From positions 1 through 64,000 of the forward strand of contig UQYD01000008.1 in NCBI GenBank assembly GCA_900545305.1: a stretch of 64,000 nucleotides of DNA. The letters are read 5' to 3'. This document shows, one piece after another, positions 14,303 to 23,108 of this stretch (positions are counted from its first letter, which is position 1; every line of letters begins with the position of its first letter). Both the position numbers and the translations under genes were made by a program. This DNA comes from an uncultured Eubacterium sp. (lineage in GTDB: Bacteria; Bacillota; Clostridia; Lachnospirales; CAG-274). A model generated the notes under the pieces. It did no database searches, had not been told where the DNA came from, and saw only the letters and a list, made by a program, of their open reading frames with translations.

Positions 14303-14535
14303 AAAAAAAGCTATGTCGCCCAACAGGACGCCATAGCGTGGTACCACCTGAATTGGAGTATATATACTCCCTCTCAAAACCTTTAACGCAGGCAACGTCA
14401 AAACCTACTATAAATTTCGGAATTGCCACAGTAAGGTGATTTTCACACAACACACATCATTGGGCTTCCACCGTCCCCAACTCTCTTTTGAATTAGTGTT
14501 AAGTTACTGTCCTTACTATAGTGTTTAGTTTCTGT
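14303..14535 (-). promoter_or_regulatory. T-box riboswitch (isoleucine) upstream of ileS
   Basis: On the minus strand the T-box core CAGGTGGTACCACG (14337-14352) is followed by a terminator hairpin (14310-14337) ending in seven T residues. Upstream is a stem I-like segment and a candidate specifier ATC (14438-14440) within GAAAATCACC, an Ile codon. T-boxes sense uncharged tRNA and let transcription continue when the amino acid is scarce. Confidence 0.93.
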
Positions 14536-14550
14536 AGTATTAACCACTTC

Positions 14551-14579
14551 ATTATAAACTTATTTTAACAGTTTGTAAA
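14551..14579 (-). promoter_or_regulatory. Promoter of the ileS T-box transcript
   Basis: TTTACA (14574-14579) and a consensus TATAAT (14551-14556) with exactly 17 bp between, placed at the 5' end of the T-box leader. Confidence 0.8.
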
Positions 14580-14597
14580 GAGGTAATTTAAATATTT

Positions 14598-14774
14598 TTA
14601 TTCCAAACCAAGTAAGGTTTTTACTACAAAAGCTACAACAACAATAGCACCTATAACAGCTGTAATAGCATAAATTTTTAAAGATTCTTTGTCACCTTTT
14701 TCCTTTATGCAATAAAAAATTCCTGCACATAAAACTAAAATACCTATTATTATACCTATAACATTTACTACCAT
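14598..14774 (-). CDS. Small two-helix membrane protein after the metal ATPase
   Basis: 58 aa, starting directly after the stop of the P-type ATPase gene (TAAATG). Two hydrophobic segments (VVNVIGIIIGILVLCAGIFY and IYAITAVIGAIVVVAFVV) flank a charged loop KEKGDKES. The SD GGAGG lies inside the last codons of the ATPase gene, so translation is probably coupled. No family recognised; the position suggests an accessory role in metal export. Confidence 0.72.
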   Translation of the reverse strand: MVVNVIGIIIGILVLCAGIFYCIKEKGDKESLKIYAITAVIGAIVVVAFVVKTLLGLE

Positions 14775-16628
14775 TTATTTTTTCCTCCATTTTAATAATA
14801 AAGCTGAATTTACAATTACAAATACTGAACCACCGTTGTGAACCAAAGCACCTACAACAGGATTTAAAACACCTGTTATGGCTAATACAATGGCTATAAA
14901 ATTAAGCACCATTGAGAAAGTCATATTGCACTTAATAGTTATCATCATTCTCTTTGATAAAGCAAGTAAGTGTGGAAGTTCCTTTACTTCATCATCTACA
15001 AGAGCAATATCAGCAGCATCTATAGCTATGTCACTACCAACACCACCCATAGCAATACCTACATCAGCCTTTTTAAGTGCCGGTGCGTCATTTATACCAT
15101 CGCCAATCATACAAACCGGTACCTTATTCTTTTGGCAGTTTTCAATGTATTCCATTTTATCTTCCGGCAAGCAATTTGCCTTTACATTTTTGATGTTAAG
15201 GCTTTCTGCTATTGTCTTTGCTGTCTTTTCGTTATCCCCAGTTAAAAGAACAGGCTTAATATTTAAGGCTGAAATATTTTTAATAGTATTTTTACTTTCT
15301 TCTCTTACTGTGTCGGCAAGTACAATATATCCTCTGTACTTATTATCAATAGCAACATAGGTAATTAATGAGCCTTTTTCTATGTACTGATTTACTTCCT
15401 CCATATTTTCAACAGCTATGCCCTTTTCTTCAAGCATTTTTAAGTTACCGGCAATAACATTCTGTGAATTTACAACAGCCGAAATACCTCTACCGGCAGC
15501 CATAACAAAATTTTCAGCCTGTGGAATATCAATGTTTTCTTTTTTGCAACATCTGACAATGGCTTTACCTAAAGGATGTTCCGAATTCTTTTCAGCTGAA
15601 GCAGTTAAGCTGTAAAGTTCATTATCGTCAATACCATAACCCTTTACTGCAATAACCTCTGGTGTACCATATGTAAGTGTACCAGTTTTATCAAATGTAA
15701 TTTCCTTTACTGTAGCAAGTCTTTCAAGGGCATCACCCTCCCTTACAAGAAAACCGTGCTTTGTAGCATTTCCTATGGCAGCCATAATGGCAGTAGGTGT
15801 TGCAAGAACTAAAGCACAAGGACAGAATACTACCAATATTGTTACGGCTCTTATTATTTCGCCAGTAAAGAACCAAGTAAGACCGGCTGCTGATAATGCT
15901 ATAACAACAATCCAAGTTGCCCACCTATCAGCAATACCTACAATTTTGGCTTTACCAGCGTCAGCAGACTGAACAAGCCTTATCATTCTCTGTATTGAAC
16001 TGTCGTCACCGGCTTTTTCAGTTCTCATTTCAAAAGCACCAAACTGATTTACAGTACCACTTGCAACATTATCTCCCTCTGATTTATCTACAGGCATTGA
16101 CTCACCTGTTACTACAGACTGATTGACAGAAGTTTTACCTGAAATAATTACACCGTCAGCCGGAATAATTTCCCCGGGAAGAACTTTTAAAATATCCCCT
16201 ACTGCTACCTTTTCAGCAGATATAATTGTTTCTACATTGCCTTTTATAACTCTGGCTGTTCTAGGTGTAAGCCCTACAAGTCTTTCGATACCTGCTCTCG
16301 CCTTTGCAACAGTTAAATCCTCAAGTAAAGCACCTAACTGCATAATGAAAGCAACTTCTCCGGCTGCAAAATATTCTCCTATAATTACAGATGCAATAAG
16401 TGCCAATGAAACAAGAACGTCAGCTTTTATATCAAATTCCGTCACAAGTCCTACTATTGCCTCTAAAATAATAGGCAAGCCACAAAGTATAATAGCTACC
16501 CAAGCAGAATTAAATGGCAAAGGAATAATTTTGAATATATCCAAAAATAAAGCTACTCCAGAAATAATCAAAAAAGCTATATCCCTTTTAGTTCCACCCC
16601 ACTCTAATATTTTTTCTATTGTTTTCAT
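14775..16628 (-). CDS. Heavy-metal P1B-type ATPase, probably CsoR-regulated
   Basis: 617 aa metal exporter. Motifs in order: actuator TGES (174-177), membrane metal site CPC (269-271), phosphorylation DKTGT (313-317), P1B-specific SEHPLG and hinge GDGINDAPAL. There is no N-terminal HMA domain. The last helix region carries HNGGS, unlike classic CopA or ZntA/CadA, so metal specificity is not certain from the protein. The promoter is covered by CsoR-like operators and a CsoR with copper ligands is encoded nearby, which favours copper. SD AAAGGAAG precedes the ATG. Confidence 0.93.
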   Translation of the reverse strand: MKTIEKILEWGGTKRDIAFLIISGVALFLDIFKIIPLPFNSAWVAIILCGLPIILEAIVGLVTEFDIKADVLVSLALIASVIIGEYFAAGEVAFIMQLGALLEDLTVAKARAGIERLVGLTPRTARVIKGNVETIISAEKVAVGDILKVLPGEIIPADGVIISGKTSVNQSVVTGESMPVDKSEGDNVASGTVNQFGAFEMRTEKAGDDSSIQRMIRLVQSADAGKAKIVGIADRWATWIVVIALSAAGLTWFFTGEIIRAVTILVVFCPCALVLATPTAIMAAIGNATKHGFLVREGDALERLATVKEITFDKTGTLTYGTPEVIAVKGYGIDDNELYSLTASAEKNSEHPLGKAIVRCCKKENIDIPQAENFVMAAGRGISAVVNSQNVIAGNLKMLEEKGIAVENMEEVNQYIEKGSLITYVAIDNKYRGYIVLADTVREESKNTIKNISALNIKPVLLTGDNEKTAKTIAESLNIKNVKANCLPEDKMEYIENCQKNKVPVCMIGDGINDAPALKKADVGIAMGGVGSDIAIDAADIALVDDEVKELPHLLALSKRMMITIKCNMTFSMVLNFIAIVLAITGVLNPVVGALVHNGGSVFVIVNSALLLKWRKK

Positions 16629-16643
16629 AAAAAACTTCCTTTC

Positions 16644-16659
16644 ATACCTATGGGGGTAT
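16644..16659 (-). promoter_or_regulatory. CsoR-like operator, downstream copy
   Basis: The palindrome ATACC-tatggg-GGTAT lies between the -10 box and the ATPase start codon. It has the same half-sites as the copy over the promoter. Confidence 0.7.
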
Positions 16660-16675
16660 AGGTTTATATGGTTAC

Positions 16676-16704
16676 ATTATACCCATAGGGGTATAGGTTG
16701 TCAA
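16676..16704 (-). promoter_or_regulatory. ATPase promoter overlapped by a CsoR-like operator
   Basis: Full consensus TTGACA (16699-16704), 17-bp spacer, TATAAT (16676-16681). The palindrome ATACCCATAGGGGTAT at 16679-16694 fills the spacer and enters the -10 box. It closely resembles known CsoR operators, so repressor binding would block polymerase. Confidence 0.85.
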
Positions 16705-16719
16705 GAGTAAAAATAAAAA

Positions 16720-16752
16720 AAAGACGAACTCACAAATGCAAGCTCGCCTAAA
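16720..16752 (-). terminator. Probable terminator after the GNAT gene
   Basis: On the minus strand GGCGAGCTT can pair imperfectly, using G-U pairs, with GAGTTCGTC, followed by a T run. It separates csoR-GNAT from the ATPase promoter. Confidence 0.5.
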
Positions 16753-16759
16753 TTATATT

Positions 16760-17254
16760 TTATACTTCTATATAATAAACGCAAATATCTTCGTAACTGC
16801 CGTCTTTTAACAAAAATCCCTTTGGAATTGTACCTAAAAGATTGAAACCTATTCTTTCATACAAATGTCTTGCGTGAACGTTGCTTACCACAACTGCATT
16901 AAACTGTAATATTTTAAATCCCAATCTTCCGGCATTTGATATACAATCTTTTACCAATTTTTCACCTATGTGCAAACCTCTTGACTTTGAAGATACTGCA
17001 TAGCTGGCATTGGAAATATGACCACATCTGCCAATATTGTTTGGGTGGAGAATATACATACCCAATACTGTGTTTGTTTCCTCGTCCTCTGCTACGCCAC
17101 AATAGCTTTGTTGAGCAAAAAATTCCTTGCCACTTTCCTCTGTCAATCCATCAATTTGAGGAAAAGCAACACCCTCCTCAACAACTTCATTCCAAATTTC
17201 AACCATTGCCTTAATATCAGACTCTTTATATTCTCTTATTACAATATTGCCCAC
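16760..17254 (-). CDS. GNAT-family N-acetyltransferase
   Basis: 164 aa, one complete GNAT fold with the acetyl-CoA loop SKSRGLHIGEKLV and family C-terminus (NVHARHLYERIGFNLLGTIP). The sequence resembles generic L-amino-acid or antibiotic N-acetyltransferases; the substrate cannot be told. Start is GTG (17252-17254), with GAGGTG 8 nt upstream, 13 nt after csoR, so they form one operon. Confidence 0.85.
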   Translation of the reverse strand: MGNIVIREYKESDIKAMVEIWNEVVEEGVAFPQIDGLTEESGKEFFAQQSYCGVAEDEETNTVLGMYILHPNNIGRCGHISNASYAVSSKSRGLHIGEKLVKDCISNAGRLGFKILQFNAVVVSNVHARHLYERIGFNLLGTIPKGFLLKDGSYEDICVYYIEV

Positions 17255-17267
17255 TCTTAAAGCACCT

Positions 17268-17543
17268 CTAATTCATATTTGCAAATCTTTCAACAGCCTT
17301 AGTGAAATTCTCAATAGTCTTGTCAGCATCGCCGTGTTCTATACCATCTCTAACACAATGCTTTATATGACCTTCAAGAACAACCTGTCCTACCTTGTGC
17401 AAAGCAGATTTTGCTGCATTAATCTGAGAAAGAATATCCTCACAAGGCACATCTTCATCTATCATTCTATCTATTGCCTGTACCTGACCGATTATTTTTT
17501 TCAATCGTCTATGTAAATTATCAGAGTCCATACATTGTTTCAT
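17268..17543 (-). CDS. csoR: CsoR-family metal-sensing repressor
   Basis: 91 aa, all-helical DUF156 family. The copper ligands of CsoR are present with exact spacing: Cys34, His59 and Cys63 (in mycobacterial CsoR C36, H61, C65). RcnR-type Ni/Co sensors and FrmR differ at these positions. It probably represses the P-type ATPase through the two palindromes at 16644-16694 and lets go on Cu(I) binding. Its own promoter shows no such palindrome. SD GGAGG is 7 nt before the ATG. Confidence 0.9.
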   Translation of the reverse strand: MKQCMDSDNLHRRLKKIIGQVQAIDRMIDEDVPCEDILSQINAAKSALHKVGQVVLEGHIKHCVRDGIEHGDADKTIENFTKAVERFANMN

Positions 17544-17567
17544 ATCAACACCTCCACAATTATTTAG

Positions 17568-17596
17568 ATTATAAATTGAAAAAATTAAATTGTCAA
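17568..17596 (-). promoter_or_regulatory. Promoter of the csoR-GNAT operon
   Basis: Consensus TTGACA (17591-17596) and TATAAT (17568-17573), 17-bp spacer; the -35 box overlaps the stop codon of the MATE gene. Confidence 0.75.
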
Positions 17597-18966
17597 TTGC
17601 CTACTATTTCTTTTATTTTTATTTTCCATAGACCTAATTTATACAATACCCACAGTATTACAGCACAAATACCATTACTTACAACAACAGAGTACCACAC
17701 ACTCTCCTCTGCCATACCAAAAAAATGACTAAAAGTAAACAAAGTTGCAAATCTGAACACCCACAATCTCGCCGCCTCCACCAGCATTGTAACAAGGGTA
17801 TTTCCTGCCCCATTAAACAACCCTATGGTAGAATTATAAACTCCGTTTGTGAAGCACCAAAAAGCCATTATTGATAAAAAATCGGTTGCCATAGAAATTA
17901 CATTTTCATCACGAGAGAAGATTTTTACTATTCCCTCCGACATAAAATGCCTTGACATTATCATACCGGTAACAAATAAAAATACGATAGCCATATTTCT
18001 TGCAATTTGATAGCTTTTCTCTGCTCTTTTTATCTGTCTTGCCCCGACATTTTGCCCCACTATTGTTGCAACAGCTGAACCTATGGCATTTGCCGGCATT
18101 GTGATAATTCCGTTTAATTTATTTCCTATTCCATAGGCAGCCATAGCTCCGTCACCGTATACCAAAACATTTTTAGTCATAAGCAAAAAACCAAATTGCA
18201 TTGTCGAACCACCTATGGCAGTGGGTAACCCGACAGAAACTATTTTCTTTATTTTATCGGCATCAAATTTAAAATTTTTCAACACTATGTGTATTTCATT
18301 ATTCTTATTAAAAAGAGAAAGCACAGCAATTATTCCACAAGGAACTTTTGCAAACATCGTTGCCAAAGCCGCTCCCCCTATTCCCCAATGAAATACCATA
18401 ATCAAGAGTGGGTCCAAAAACATATTTATTATAATTCCCAACATATTCAATTTCATAGGATTGACGGTATCCCCTTGAGATTGATGAACAGCCGAAAATA
18501 AATTAATCAAAAACAAAAACGGCAAATCTGCAAGTACAATTTTCAAGTATGTAATACTGTTGTCTTTTACTGTACCCTCTGCTCCCAGCCATTCAACGAT
18601 AAATGGAGAAAAGAGTATACAAAGTATTGACGCTACAATTGAAAAAAGCATAGCACATACAAAAATCTGATTAGCCATACTTTTTGCATTTTTCTTGTCA
18701 TCAGCTCCTATATGCTGACTTATAAGAATGGAGCCAGCAATCGTTATACCCTGCCCAAAATTCACAATAATATTTTGTAAAGGACTTACAAGGGAAATTG
18801 CCGCCATTTCACTTGTACCTAATTTTCCAAGCCAAAATGTATCCGTAAGATTATACATAGTTTGTATAAAATTGTTTATAACTATGGGAATAGCCAAAGA
18901 TAGAAGAGCCTTTGGAATATTTCCCGAAAGAATCAATTGTGTATTTTTTCGACCTATATTTTTCAC
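17593..18966 (-). CDS. MATE-family multidrug/Na+ efflux protein
   Basis: 457 aa, 12 membrane helices in two halves, family-typical length. N-terminal motif LALPIVINNFIQTMYNLTDTFWLGKLGTSEMAA and the repeated second-half motif are clear. MATE proteins export cationic drugs or metabolites using Na+ or H+ gradients. Start chosen is GTG (18964-18966) with GGGAG upstream; a longer frame exists for 13 more codons but lacks an SD and covers promoter-like DNA. Confidence 0.92.
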   Translation of the reverse strand: MKNIGRKNTQLILSGNIPKALLSLAIPIVINNFIQTMYNLTDTFWLGKLGTSEMAAISLVSPLQNIIVNFGQGITIAGSILISQHIGADDKKNAKSMANQIFVCAMLFSIVASILCILFSPFIVEWLGAEGTVKDNSITYLKIVLADLPFLFLINLFSAVHQSQGDTVNPMKLNMLGIIINMFLDPLLIMVFHWGIGGAALATMFAKVPCGIIAVLSLFNKNNEIHIVLKNFKFDADKIKKIVSVGLPTAIGGSTMQFGFLLMTKNVLVYGDGAMAAYGIGNKLNGIITMPANAIGSAVATIVGQNVGARQIKRAEKSYQIARNMAIVFLFVTGMIMSRHFMSEGIVKIFSRDENVISMATDFLSIMAFWCFTNGVYNSTIGLFNGAGNTLVTMLVEAARLWVFRFATLFTFSHFFGMAEESVWYSVVVSNGICAVILWVLYKLGLWKIKIKEIVGN

Positions 18967-19060
18967 TTCAATCACTCCCGAAATCAGTATATCATATATT
19001 TTCACAAAAAAATAGATTTTAAATTTTTCTATATATTTAAATTGGTAATATAGTTGTAAC

Positions 19061-19089
19061 TTGACTATAACAAGATTTTGTTTTATAAT
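19061..19089 (+). promoter_or_regulatory. Promoter of the CNNM/CBS gene
   Basis: TTGACT (19061-19066), 17-bp spacer, TATAAT (19084-19089). Confidence 0.8.
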
Positions 19090-19136
19090 CTAGTTTTGTA
19101 AGAGTTTGAATGTTTTTTCTTATGGAGGAATGATTT

Positions 19137-20438
19137 TTGATAGATGACATAGTCATTATACTGTGCCTTATTATTGTTAAGGGCCTTGTAACTGCTGCTT
19201 CTACCAGTCTTACAGTCTTGGATTTAAAGAAGAACAAATATTCTTCTGACAAAAATCCGGATATGGAGAAACTGAGCAAGATTCTTCCTAAATCTCGCCA
19301 GTATACGAATACAGCTAGTGTAATTAATGCCCTTTTTGGTATTATAATTGGTTTTATTCTCGCTTTCAGAACTTTTGGCAAAGTTCTTCAAGTGCTTTTA
19401 AGCCATCTTCCTAACATTCCTGTGGTAATCAACGAAATTATTGCTGCTATTATTATAATATTGGTAACAACATATTTTTTCGCAATGTTCAGTCTTTTAC
19501 TTCCTAAGACATTTGCTAATAAGTATCCTGTTAAAATAGTTTTGAAACTTAAAGGTTTGTTAGCATTTTTCAGTGTTATATGTAGCCCTATTGTATGGCT
19601 TGTGGATATTTCATCTGAGTTATGCTCTAAAATATTTACTAAGAAATCTGCTGAAGAAGGCATTAGTGAAGAAGAAATTCTTATGATGGTTGATGCCAGT
19701 GGCGAACAGGGTAGCATTGACGAACAGGAAAAGGAAATGATAAACAATATCTTTGATTTTGATGACAAAAATGTGGTAGATATTGCTACTCACAGAAAAG
19801 ACATTGTTGCATTGCCTATTGACGCAGAATTTGACGATATTATCAGTCTCGTAAGGGACCTTAAGTATTCTCGTATTCCTGTTTATGAAGAAGATATAGA
19901 CAACATTATTGGTATTCTCCATATTAAAGATTTTATGCGTTATATTATCCTCTACGGTAAGGAGAAATTTAACCTTAAAAAACTTTTAAGAGAGCCTTAT
20001 TTCGTACCTTTTACCAAAAAGACAAATGACCTTTTCAAGGAATTGCAAAGTAAAAAAATACATATGGCAGTTGTAGCCGATGAATACGGTGGCACAGCCG
20101 GTATTGTTACTATGGAAGACCTTATTGAAGAAGTTATGGGTGATATTCAAGACGAATATGACGATGAGGAAGAACCAGAAATAAAGACGGTTTCAGAAAA
20201 TGTAATTAAAATCGAAGGCTCTACGGACCTTGAGGACGTAGCCGACGAATTAGAAATAGAAATGCCTGTTGACGAGTATGACACTTTAGGTGGCTTTATA
20301 ATTGGTGTTTTAGATAGAATACCTGAGCCAAATGAAAAGGGTCTGAAAATCGAATACAAAGGCTATAGATTTTACGTTGACAAAGTGGAAGACAATCGTA
20401 TTGCTCAAGTAACAGTATTGAAACTTCCAAACAACTAA
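19137..20438 (+). CDS. CNNM/HlyC-CorC family membrane protein with CBS domains
   Basis: 433 aa. N-terminal DUF21 (CNNM) domain with about four membrane helices (residues 1-140), a CBS pair (about 205-325, containing SRIPVYEEDIDNIIGI and MAVVADEYGGTAGIVTMEDL) and the C-terminal CorC_HlyC domain. These proteins are linked to Mg2+ or other divalent-cation efflux; the older name haemolysin is misleading. Start is TTG (19137-19139) with GGAGG 8 nt upstream. Confidence 0.9.
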   Translation: MIDDIVIILCLIIVKGLVTAASTSLTVLDLKKNKYSSDKNPDMEKLSKILPKSRQYTNTASVINALFGIIIGFILAFRTFGKVLQVLLSHLPNIPVVINEIIAAIIIILVTTYFFAMFSLLLPKTFANKYPVKIVLKLKGLLAFFSVICSPIVWLVDISSELCSKIFTKKSAEEGISEEEILMMVDASGEQGSIDEQEKEMINNIFDFDDKNVVDIATHRKDIVALPIDAEFDDIISLVRDLKYSRIPVYEEDIDNIIGILHIKDFMRYIILYGKEKFNLKKLLREPYFVPFTKKTNDLFKELQSKKIHMAVVADEYGGTAGIVTMEDLIEEVMGDIQDEYDDEEEPEIKTVSENVIKIEGSTDLEDVADELEIEMPVDEYDTLGGFIIGVLDRIPEPNEKGLKIEYKGYRFYVDKVEDNRIAQVTVLKLPNN

Positions 20439-20458
20439 ATTTAAAAGACAACCAAATA

Positions 20459-20484
20459 GTGGGAAAGGCTTTGTCCTTTCCCAC
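20459..20484 (+). terminator. Strong hairpin after the CNNM gene
   Basis: Perfect stem GTGGGAAAGG/CCTTTCCCAC with a 6-nt loop. No T run follows, so it may be an mRNA 3'-end stabiliser rather than a classic terminator. Confidence 0.5.
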
Positions 20485-20510
20485 ATCATAATAAATACTT
20501 TATTTAGTAT

Positions 20511-20846
20511 ACAAGTCAGGCAGACGGTCGCGCACCTTTTAGGTGTGAGGAAAGTCCGAGCTTCACAGAGCAGAGTGCCAGATAACGTCTGGTGGAGGCG
20601 ACTCTAAGGATAGTGCAACAGAAATAAACCGCCTACTTTCGTAGGTAAGGGTGGAAAGGTAGCGTAAGAGACTACCGCACCTTTGGTAACAAAGGTGGCT
20701 CTGTAAACCCCACTTGAAGCAAGATTGGATAAGACATTAAGGGTTGCTCGCCCTGTCTTAGGTAGAAATCGCATGAGACTTGTGGCGACACAGGTACGAG
20801 ATAGATGACCGTCCAACGACAGAACTCGGCTTATCGCTTGGCTTGT
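20511..20846 (+). ncRNA. rnpB: RNase P RNA
   Basis: About 336 nt catalytic RNA that matures tRNA 5' ends. Conserved elements visible: GAGGAAAGTCCGAGC near the 5' end, ACAGAAATAAACCGCC in the middle and ATAGATGACCGTCC followed by ACAGAACTCGGCTTATCG at the 3' end. The ends ACAAG/CTTGT pair as helix P1, which is extended by flanking inverted repeats (20490-20515 with 20842-20867). Confidence 0.97.
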
Positions 20847-20873
20847 ATATTAAATAAAGTATTTATTTTTTAA

Positions 20874-20907
20874 GCCCCTAAAACACTACAGTTTTAGAGG
20901 CTTTTTT
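20874..20907 (+). terminator. Terminator of rnpB
   Basis: Stem CTAAAAC/GTTTTAG inside GCC/GGC followed by six T residues on the plus strand. Confidence 0.85.
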
Positions 20908-20925
20908 AATTTATTCTAAATTATT

Positions 20926-22842
20926 TTAAATATTATAGAAACTACATATTACTGTTGCCATTTCAGCTCTTGTAATGTATGCTTTTGGTGACAATTTTCC
21001 GTCATTGCCTACAAATATTTTACTTCCAACTGCCCACTTCAAACTTTCTTCTGCCCAGCTTGAAATATAATTTATATCAGCAAAAGATGATAAATCACCT
21101 TGAGCAGTTACATCATCATTTTTGTACTTTGCGTACTTATAAAGCACTGTTGCCACCTGTTCTCTTGTCATTGGCTCATAAGGAGCAAATAAGCCATCTG
21201 TAACACCATTTACTATATCATTTTCTTCTGCCCACGCAACAGCATTGCTAAAGTATGCACTTGGGTCAACATCTTCAAATTTACTCTTTCCTTCTACAGA
21301 AGGCATACCCTCTTTGCGATACAACACTTCCATAAGCATACCCCTTGTAATATAGCTTTTAGGAGCAAACTTCCTCTTTGTTGTGCCACTAAATAATTCA
21401 TTTTCATAAACTTTCTTAACTGCATTATAATACCAATCATCAACACTGACATCTATAAATGGCAGTGTATTTTCTGCCTGATTAAGTATATTTTCAAAAT
21501 ACTTTTCTATTCCATTACCTATTTTTTCTGCCATTGCCTTCTGATTTTCAGCCTTAATAAGATACTGGTATTCCTTTGGATTACTCATATATCCTGTTTC
21601 CACAAGTACGGCTGGGCAAACAGTGGTTCTTGTTAATGCCAAATTTTGCTTTTGATAGCCTGTATTGTCCATATATTCTGTCAATTTCTGAACAAACCGG
21701 TCAGGAGTATCGTAGCTGTAGAGATTAAGTGTACCCTGTTTTTCTCCAAAGTCCTCCCACTCATTTCTGGAATTGCAGTGTACAGACACAGAAATATCAG
21801 GCATAACTGTGTTAATAATATTTGTTCTATCTCCGAGAGAAATAAATGTATCGTCTTTTCTTGTAAGAGTAACTATAGCACCTCTTTCAGTAAGGTAGTC
21901 GTACAAATATTTAACTATAGCCAAATTAACTGTCTTTTCGTAGACCTTGCCCAATCCCAATGTACCATTGTCAGTACCACCATGACCGGCATCAAGTACT
22001 ATTTTCATACCCTTTAATGACTTTTCAGGGCTTACAGTTCTGTCATTTAGCTTTATTGTAAATTTGTTACCCTCATAACCTGCCATAAACCCTACATAGT
22101 TGTCGCCCTTATTAAAGTAAAATGTGTATGTAGCCGGTGTGTTATTCTCAACACTTATTTCATTAAAGTCACTGCTGTCTGGAATTACTGCTTTGTTCTG
22201 TGTATCGTACAGTTTGACTTCAATGAAATCCTTTGCAAATTCCACATCGTATTCTGTGGACCTGTTCATATTAAAAGATATAGTGTCTTTTGCTGTTTCT
22301 ATACTATTTACTGAATTTTCACCATATTTTTTGTTTACCAAATTAACTGTGTCCTTGTATACGTAACTGCCATTTGCTGTCTTGTAGTATTCATAATTTT
22401 GAGCCACAATATGCAACAATGTACCCTTTACGTAAGGCAAAATAAGGTCATCATTTGCCTCATCAGGTCTTGAACGAACTGTAGGGTGGTTTTTATTAAT
22501 CTCGCCTACTAGATTTACAGTCTTAAAATTAGCATTTCCACTATTAGTCGATGACCCATTAGTTCTTGTAATTCTATAGGTCTTACTGGCTGTAGTATTT
22601 TCAAACTTAAATACATTTACCCCTTGTGCCAAAGACACGTAATAACTAAAGTAGCCTTCACTTGTAGTTTCTACTTTTTTGCCATTAATATATAGTGGAT
22701 AGTTAGGGTCTGCTGAACCGGCTAAACTGTAACTAGATGCAGAGGTTTTCATACCGTCTTTTACATAGTTCATCTGAATATCTGCCCAAGTATTCACACT
22801 AAACAATGACACCCCAAGAATTAAAGCGATTAATTTTTTCAT
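20926..22842 (-). CDS. SLH-anchored N-acetylmuramoyl-L-alanine amidase
   Basis: 638 aa secreted protein. A signal peptide (MKKLIALILGVSLFSVNTWA) is followed by a beta-rich region with no family recognised (about 25-280). The zinc Amidase_3 domain (about 280-455) has ligands in DAGHGGTDNG, a Glu in the KVYEKTVNLA segment, His in SVHCNS and catalytic Glu in VLVETGYMSNP. Three SLH repeats follow (about 460-638, e.g. PFIDVSVDDWYYNAVKK). It should bind secondary cell-wall polymer and cleave the stem peptide from MurNAc, in cell separation or wall turnover. SD GGGGAGG precedes the ATG. Confidence 0.95.
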   Translation of the reverse strand: MKKLIALILGVSLFSVNTWADIQMNYVKDGMKTSASSYSLAGSADPNYPLYINGKKVETTSEGYFSYYVSLAQGVNVFKFENTTASKTYRITRTNGSSTNSGNANFKTVNLVGEINKNHPTVRSRPDEANDDLILPYVKGTLLHIVAQNYEYYKTANGSYVYKDTVNLVNKKYGENSVNSIETAKDTISFNMNRSTEYDVEFAKDFIEVKLYDTQNKAVIPDSSDFNEISVENNTPATYTFYFNKGDNYVGFMAGYEGNKFTIKLNDRTVSPEKSLKGMKIVLDAGHGGTDNGTLGLGKVYEKTVNLAIVKYLYDYLTERGAIVTLTRKDDTFISLGDRTNIINTVMPDISVSVHCNSRNEWEDFGEKQGTLNLYSYDTPDRFVQKLTEYMDNTGYQKQNLALTRTTVCPAVLVETGYMSNPKEYQYLIKAENQKAMAEKIGNGIEKYFENILNQAENTLPFIDVSVDDWYYNAVKKVYENELFSGTTKRKFAPKSYITRGMLMEVLYRKEGMPSVEGKSKFEDVDPSAYFSNAVAWAEENDIVNGVTDGLFAPYEPMTREQVATVLYKYAKYKNDDVTAQGDLSSFADINYISSWAEESLKWAVGSKIFVGNDGKLSPKAYITRAEMATVICSFYNI

Positions 22843-22929
22843 TATGTACCTCCCCTTTCTTTTTCAACATCTCTCTACAACAATTATATCAATCATAACT
22901 AGAAACTTCAACTTTCTAATGCCAAAAAA

Positions 22930-22984
22930 AAGACTTATACACATATACGAGAAATTTTATTCTCCATTGTGTATAAGTCTTTTA
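22930..22984 (-). terminator. Long terminator hairpin on the left of the toxin-antitoxin locus
   Basis: Outer stem AAAAGACTTATACACA/TGTGTATAAGTCTTTT with an inner GAGAA/TTCTC stem, and eight T residues on the minus strand. Confidence 0.75.
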
Positions 22985-22987
22985 CCA

Positions 22988-23019
22988 TTGACATTTTTTT
23001 ATAATAGTGTTAATATAAT
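22988..23019 (+). promoter_or_regulatory. Candidate promoter of the antitoxin RNA
   Basis: TTGACA (22988-22993) with TAATAT (23011-23016, 17-bp spacer) or TATAAT (23014-23019, 20-bp spacer). It points at the 3' end of the toxin gene. Confidence 0.6.
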
Positions 23020-23025
23020 GGTACA

Positions 23026-23108
23026 AGGAAGTCAGCCAGAGCGATTTCCACTTAGTATTTGTTAAAAAATAACCACTAGGTTTTGGTCGGCTGAGTGGTT
23101 ATTTTTTT
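23026..23108 (+). ncRNA. Candidate antisense antitoxin RNA
   Basis: A plus-strand transcript from the TTGACA promoter would run about 80 nt to the hairpin AATAACCACT/AGTGGTTATT (23068-23103) with seven T residues. Its last approximately 45 nt are complementary to the 3' end of the toxin mRNA. This is the usual geometry of type I antitoxins of the TxpA/RatA kind. No coding frame is seen in it. Confidence 0.65.
23068..23103. terminator. Bidirectional terminator shared by toxin mRNA and antisense RNA
   Basis: Ten-bp perfect stem AATAACCACT/AGTGGTTATT, T runs on both strands (plus 23102-23108; minus 23064-23069). The toxin stop codon lies within the stem. Confidence 0.85.

Noticed and set aside
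14878..16710. Plus-strand frames opposite the P-type ATPase
   Set aside because: Antisense shadows of a well-conserved gene without SD.
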